Below, in pieces: positions 6,372-7,089 of a stretch of 7,089 nucleotides of DNA (positions within the stretch are counted from its first letter, which is position 1; every line of letters begins with the position of its first letter). The position numbers and the translations under genes were made by a program. Origin of the DNA: JBEEMU01 sp043778315 (lineage in GTDB: Bacteria; Bacteroidota; Bacteroidia; Chitinophagales; Saprospiraceae); assembly GCA_043778315.1 (NCBI GenBank), contig JAYWGJ010000165.1, positions 1-7,089 of the forward strand. The letters run 5' to 3'. The notes beneath the pieces were generated by a model. It had not been told where the DNA came from and searched no databases. It saw nothing but the letters and a program-made list of their open reading frames with translations.

Positions 6372-6457
6372 AACACGGTTATAATCCTGCTTATTTTAAA
6401 GCTAAACGTTTGCTACGCACGTTTATTTTAAAATTGCGCTTTACGGATAACCGTGTT
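6372..6457. other. Structured intergenic element of unknown role
   Basis: Three nested or stacked inverted repeats can form together: AACACGGTTAT (6372-6382) with ATAACCGTGTT (6447-6457), TAAAGC (6397-6402) with GCTTTA (6438-6443), and TAAACGT (6403-6409) with ACGTTTA (6419-6425), the last closing a nine-base loop. The element lies in the 3' untranslated region of the DUF1232 transcript, before its terminator. A direct repeat TTATTTTAAA (6391-6400 and 6423-6432) is inside it. It is not a tRNA. It may be a 3' UTR structure, a small RNA or a small mobile-element remnant. Confidence 0.45.
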
Positions 6458-6492
6458 CATTTAGCGACATCTACTTACAATAAAACTATTTC

Positions 6493-6744
6493 TTATTTCT
6501 TATCCAAAATGTGTATAGTGGTAGTGGACGGCGCGTCGGTTGCTTTTTTGTCGTCGTGGAACAAATTAGACCAATCTAAGCCAAAATAACGCAACGAGGA
6601 TAGTAAAATCGCCATTGCTGCGCCTTCATCTAAGTTGCCGATTATAGGTAAATTGTCGGGAATAAACTCCAAAAAACCTGCCGTCGGATTAATCAGATAC
6701 AATAAAGATACCAAACCTGCTATTGCTACGCCAATTTTTTTCAT
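6493..6744 (-). CDS. Small DUF1232 (YkvA-like) membrane protein
   Basis: The 83-residue protein has a hydrophobic N-terminal stretch at about 4-20 and then the DUF1232 signature: LYLINPTAGFLEFIPDNLPIIGNLDE (15-40), in which the conserved pattern is Pro-x-x-x-x-x-x-x-Pro-Asp-x-x-Pro-x-x-Gly-x-x-Asp. A second hydrophobic segment, AAMAILLSSLRYFG, follows at about 42-55. The C-terminal 25 residues are polar and look disordered. The function of the family is unknown. ATG 6744 is chosen because the product starts MKKIGVAIAG; an upstream in-frame ATG at 6810 exists, and the frame stays open to 7008, but that part is repeat DNA. No clear promoter box was found. It is transcribed toward the lipoprotein gene, with its own terminator between. 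Confidence 0.82.
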   Translation of the reverse strand: MKKIGVAIAGLVSLLYLINPTAGFLEFIPDNLPIIGNLDEGAAMAILLSSLRYFGLDWSNLFHDDKKATDAPSTTTIHILDKK

Positions 6745-6848
6745 GTCAAAAACGAATTTATATTGAAAATAAAGAAGAAAAGTAAAGGACTTCGTGCCTT
6801 GTAATACCATAACGATACGGGGCTGGGAAAAGTTCCATTTTTTAGAAA

Positions 6849-6996
6849 AAACTTTAAACTGTAAACTAAAAACTGTAAGCGGTAAGCTGTAAGCAATAAA
6901 CTTTTGACCGTTAGAGAGGGAAAAGCTATAAGCTGTGAGCAATAAACTGATGCGGGCGAGGGAAATTTTTACTGTAAGGGGTAAGCTAAAAACCAC
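6849..6996. repeat. Degenerate heptanucleotide repeats (three blocks)
   Basis: Eight consecutive heptamers fit the consensus AARCTGT in unbroken phase at 6849-6904 (AAACTTT, AAACTGT, AAGCTGT and similar). A second block runs 6923-6950 and a third 6969-6996, each in a different phase. The first two blocks also share an 18-base copy, AGCTGTAAGCAATAAACT (6885-6902), repeated at 6931-6948 with one mismatch, a period of 46. The stretch 6745-7089 has no recognisable gene; apart from these repeats it holds only an AT-rich palindrome, ATTTATT-TG-AATAAAT, at 7048-7063. The repeats resemble the short tandem heptanucleotide repeats known from cyanobacteria; I recall similar AGCTGTA-type tracts between genes in Bacteroidetes. 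Confidence 0.75.
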
Positions 6997-7089
6997 TCTA
7001 CTGGACAAAACTTTTTTTAACTAAAGTGTTAGTTTGAAAAAGGCAATATTTATTTGAATAAATGTCACAAAAAATAGATTTATCTGTGT

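Noticed and set aside
6224..6589. 121-codon plus-strand open frame
   Set aside because: It runs through a promoter, a terminator, the folded element and the end of the DUF1232 gene; the translation has no recognisable domain.
6849..6996. CRISPR-like array
   Set aside because: Units are 7 bases long and degenerate, with no 20-40 base repeats or unique spacers.

Overview
The window looks like a chromosomal segment from a member of the Bacteroidota (Bacteroidetes). Four observations point there. There is a BirA without a DNA-binding domain next to rsfS and ftsH, a gene neighbourhood I recall as common in that phylum. There are candidate promoters with the Bacteroidetes -7 box TAnnTTTG. Starts lack recognisable Shine-Dalgarno sequences. 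Genes have moderate GC while the gaps are AT-rich. Species cannot be named from this sequence alone.

Layout, left to right. Positions 1-292 hold no gene. They hold a large palindromic, REPIN-like repeat: two 23-base inverted arms, each itself a hairpin, inside a weaker outer inverted repeat. birA (biotin-protein ligase) lies on the minus strand and is divergent from rsfS (ribosomal silencing factor) on the plus strand; candidate promoters for both lie back to back in the gap. ftsH (membrane AAA+ zinc protease) follows on the plus strand and ends in a strong hairpin terminator. Next come a UbiA-family prenyltransferase gene, whose conserved N-terminus extends upstream of any usual start codon, and a small unknown gene for a membrane-anchored protein. 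A nested palindromic terminator region separates these from two minus-strand genes: a lipoprotein with a YCF48/BNR-type beta-propeller, and a small DUF1232 (YkvA-like) membrane protein. The right end (about 6745-7089) has no recognisable gene but carries degenerate heptanucleotide repeats.

How the genes relate. BirA, RsfS and FtsH are housekeeping functions: biotinylation of carboxylases, ribosome silencing, and membrane protein quality control. The UbiA protein would transfer an isoprenoid chain in the inner membrane. The lipoprotein, the 119-residue protein and the DUF1232 protein are envelope proteins of unknown role. I see no defence system, phage, insertion sequence, CRISPR array, tRNA or rRNA. 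The points most worth a second look are the UbiA start, the REPIN-like element, the heptamer repeats, a folded intergenic element near 6372-6457, and a terminator whose U-tract overlaps the -33 region of the next promoter.
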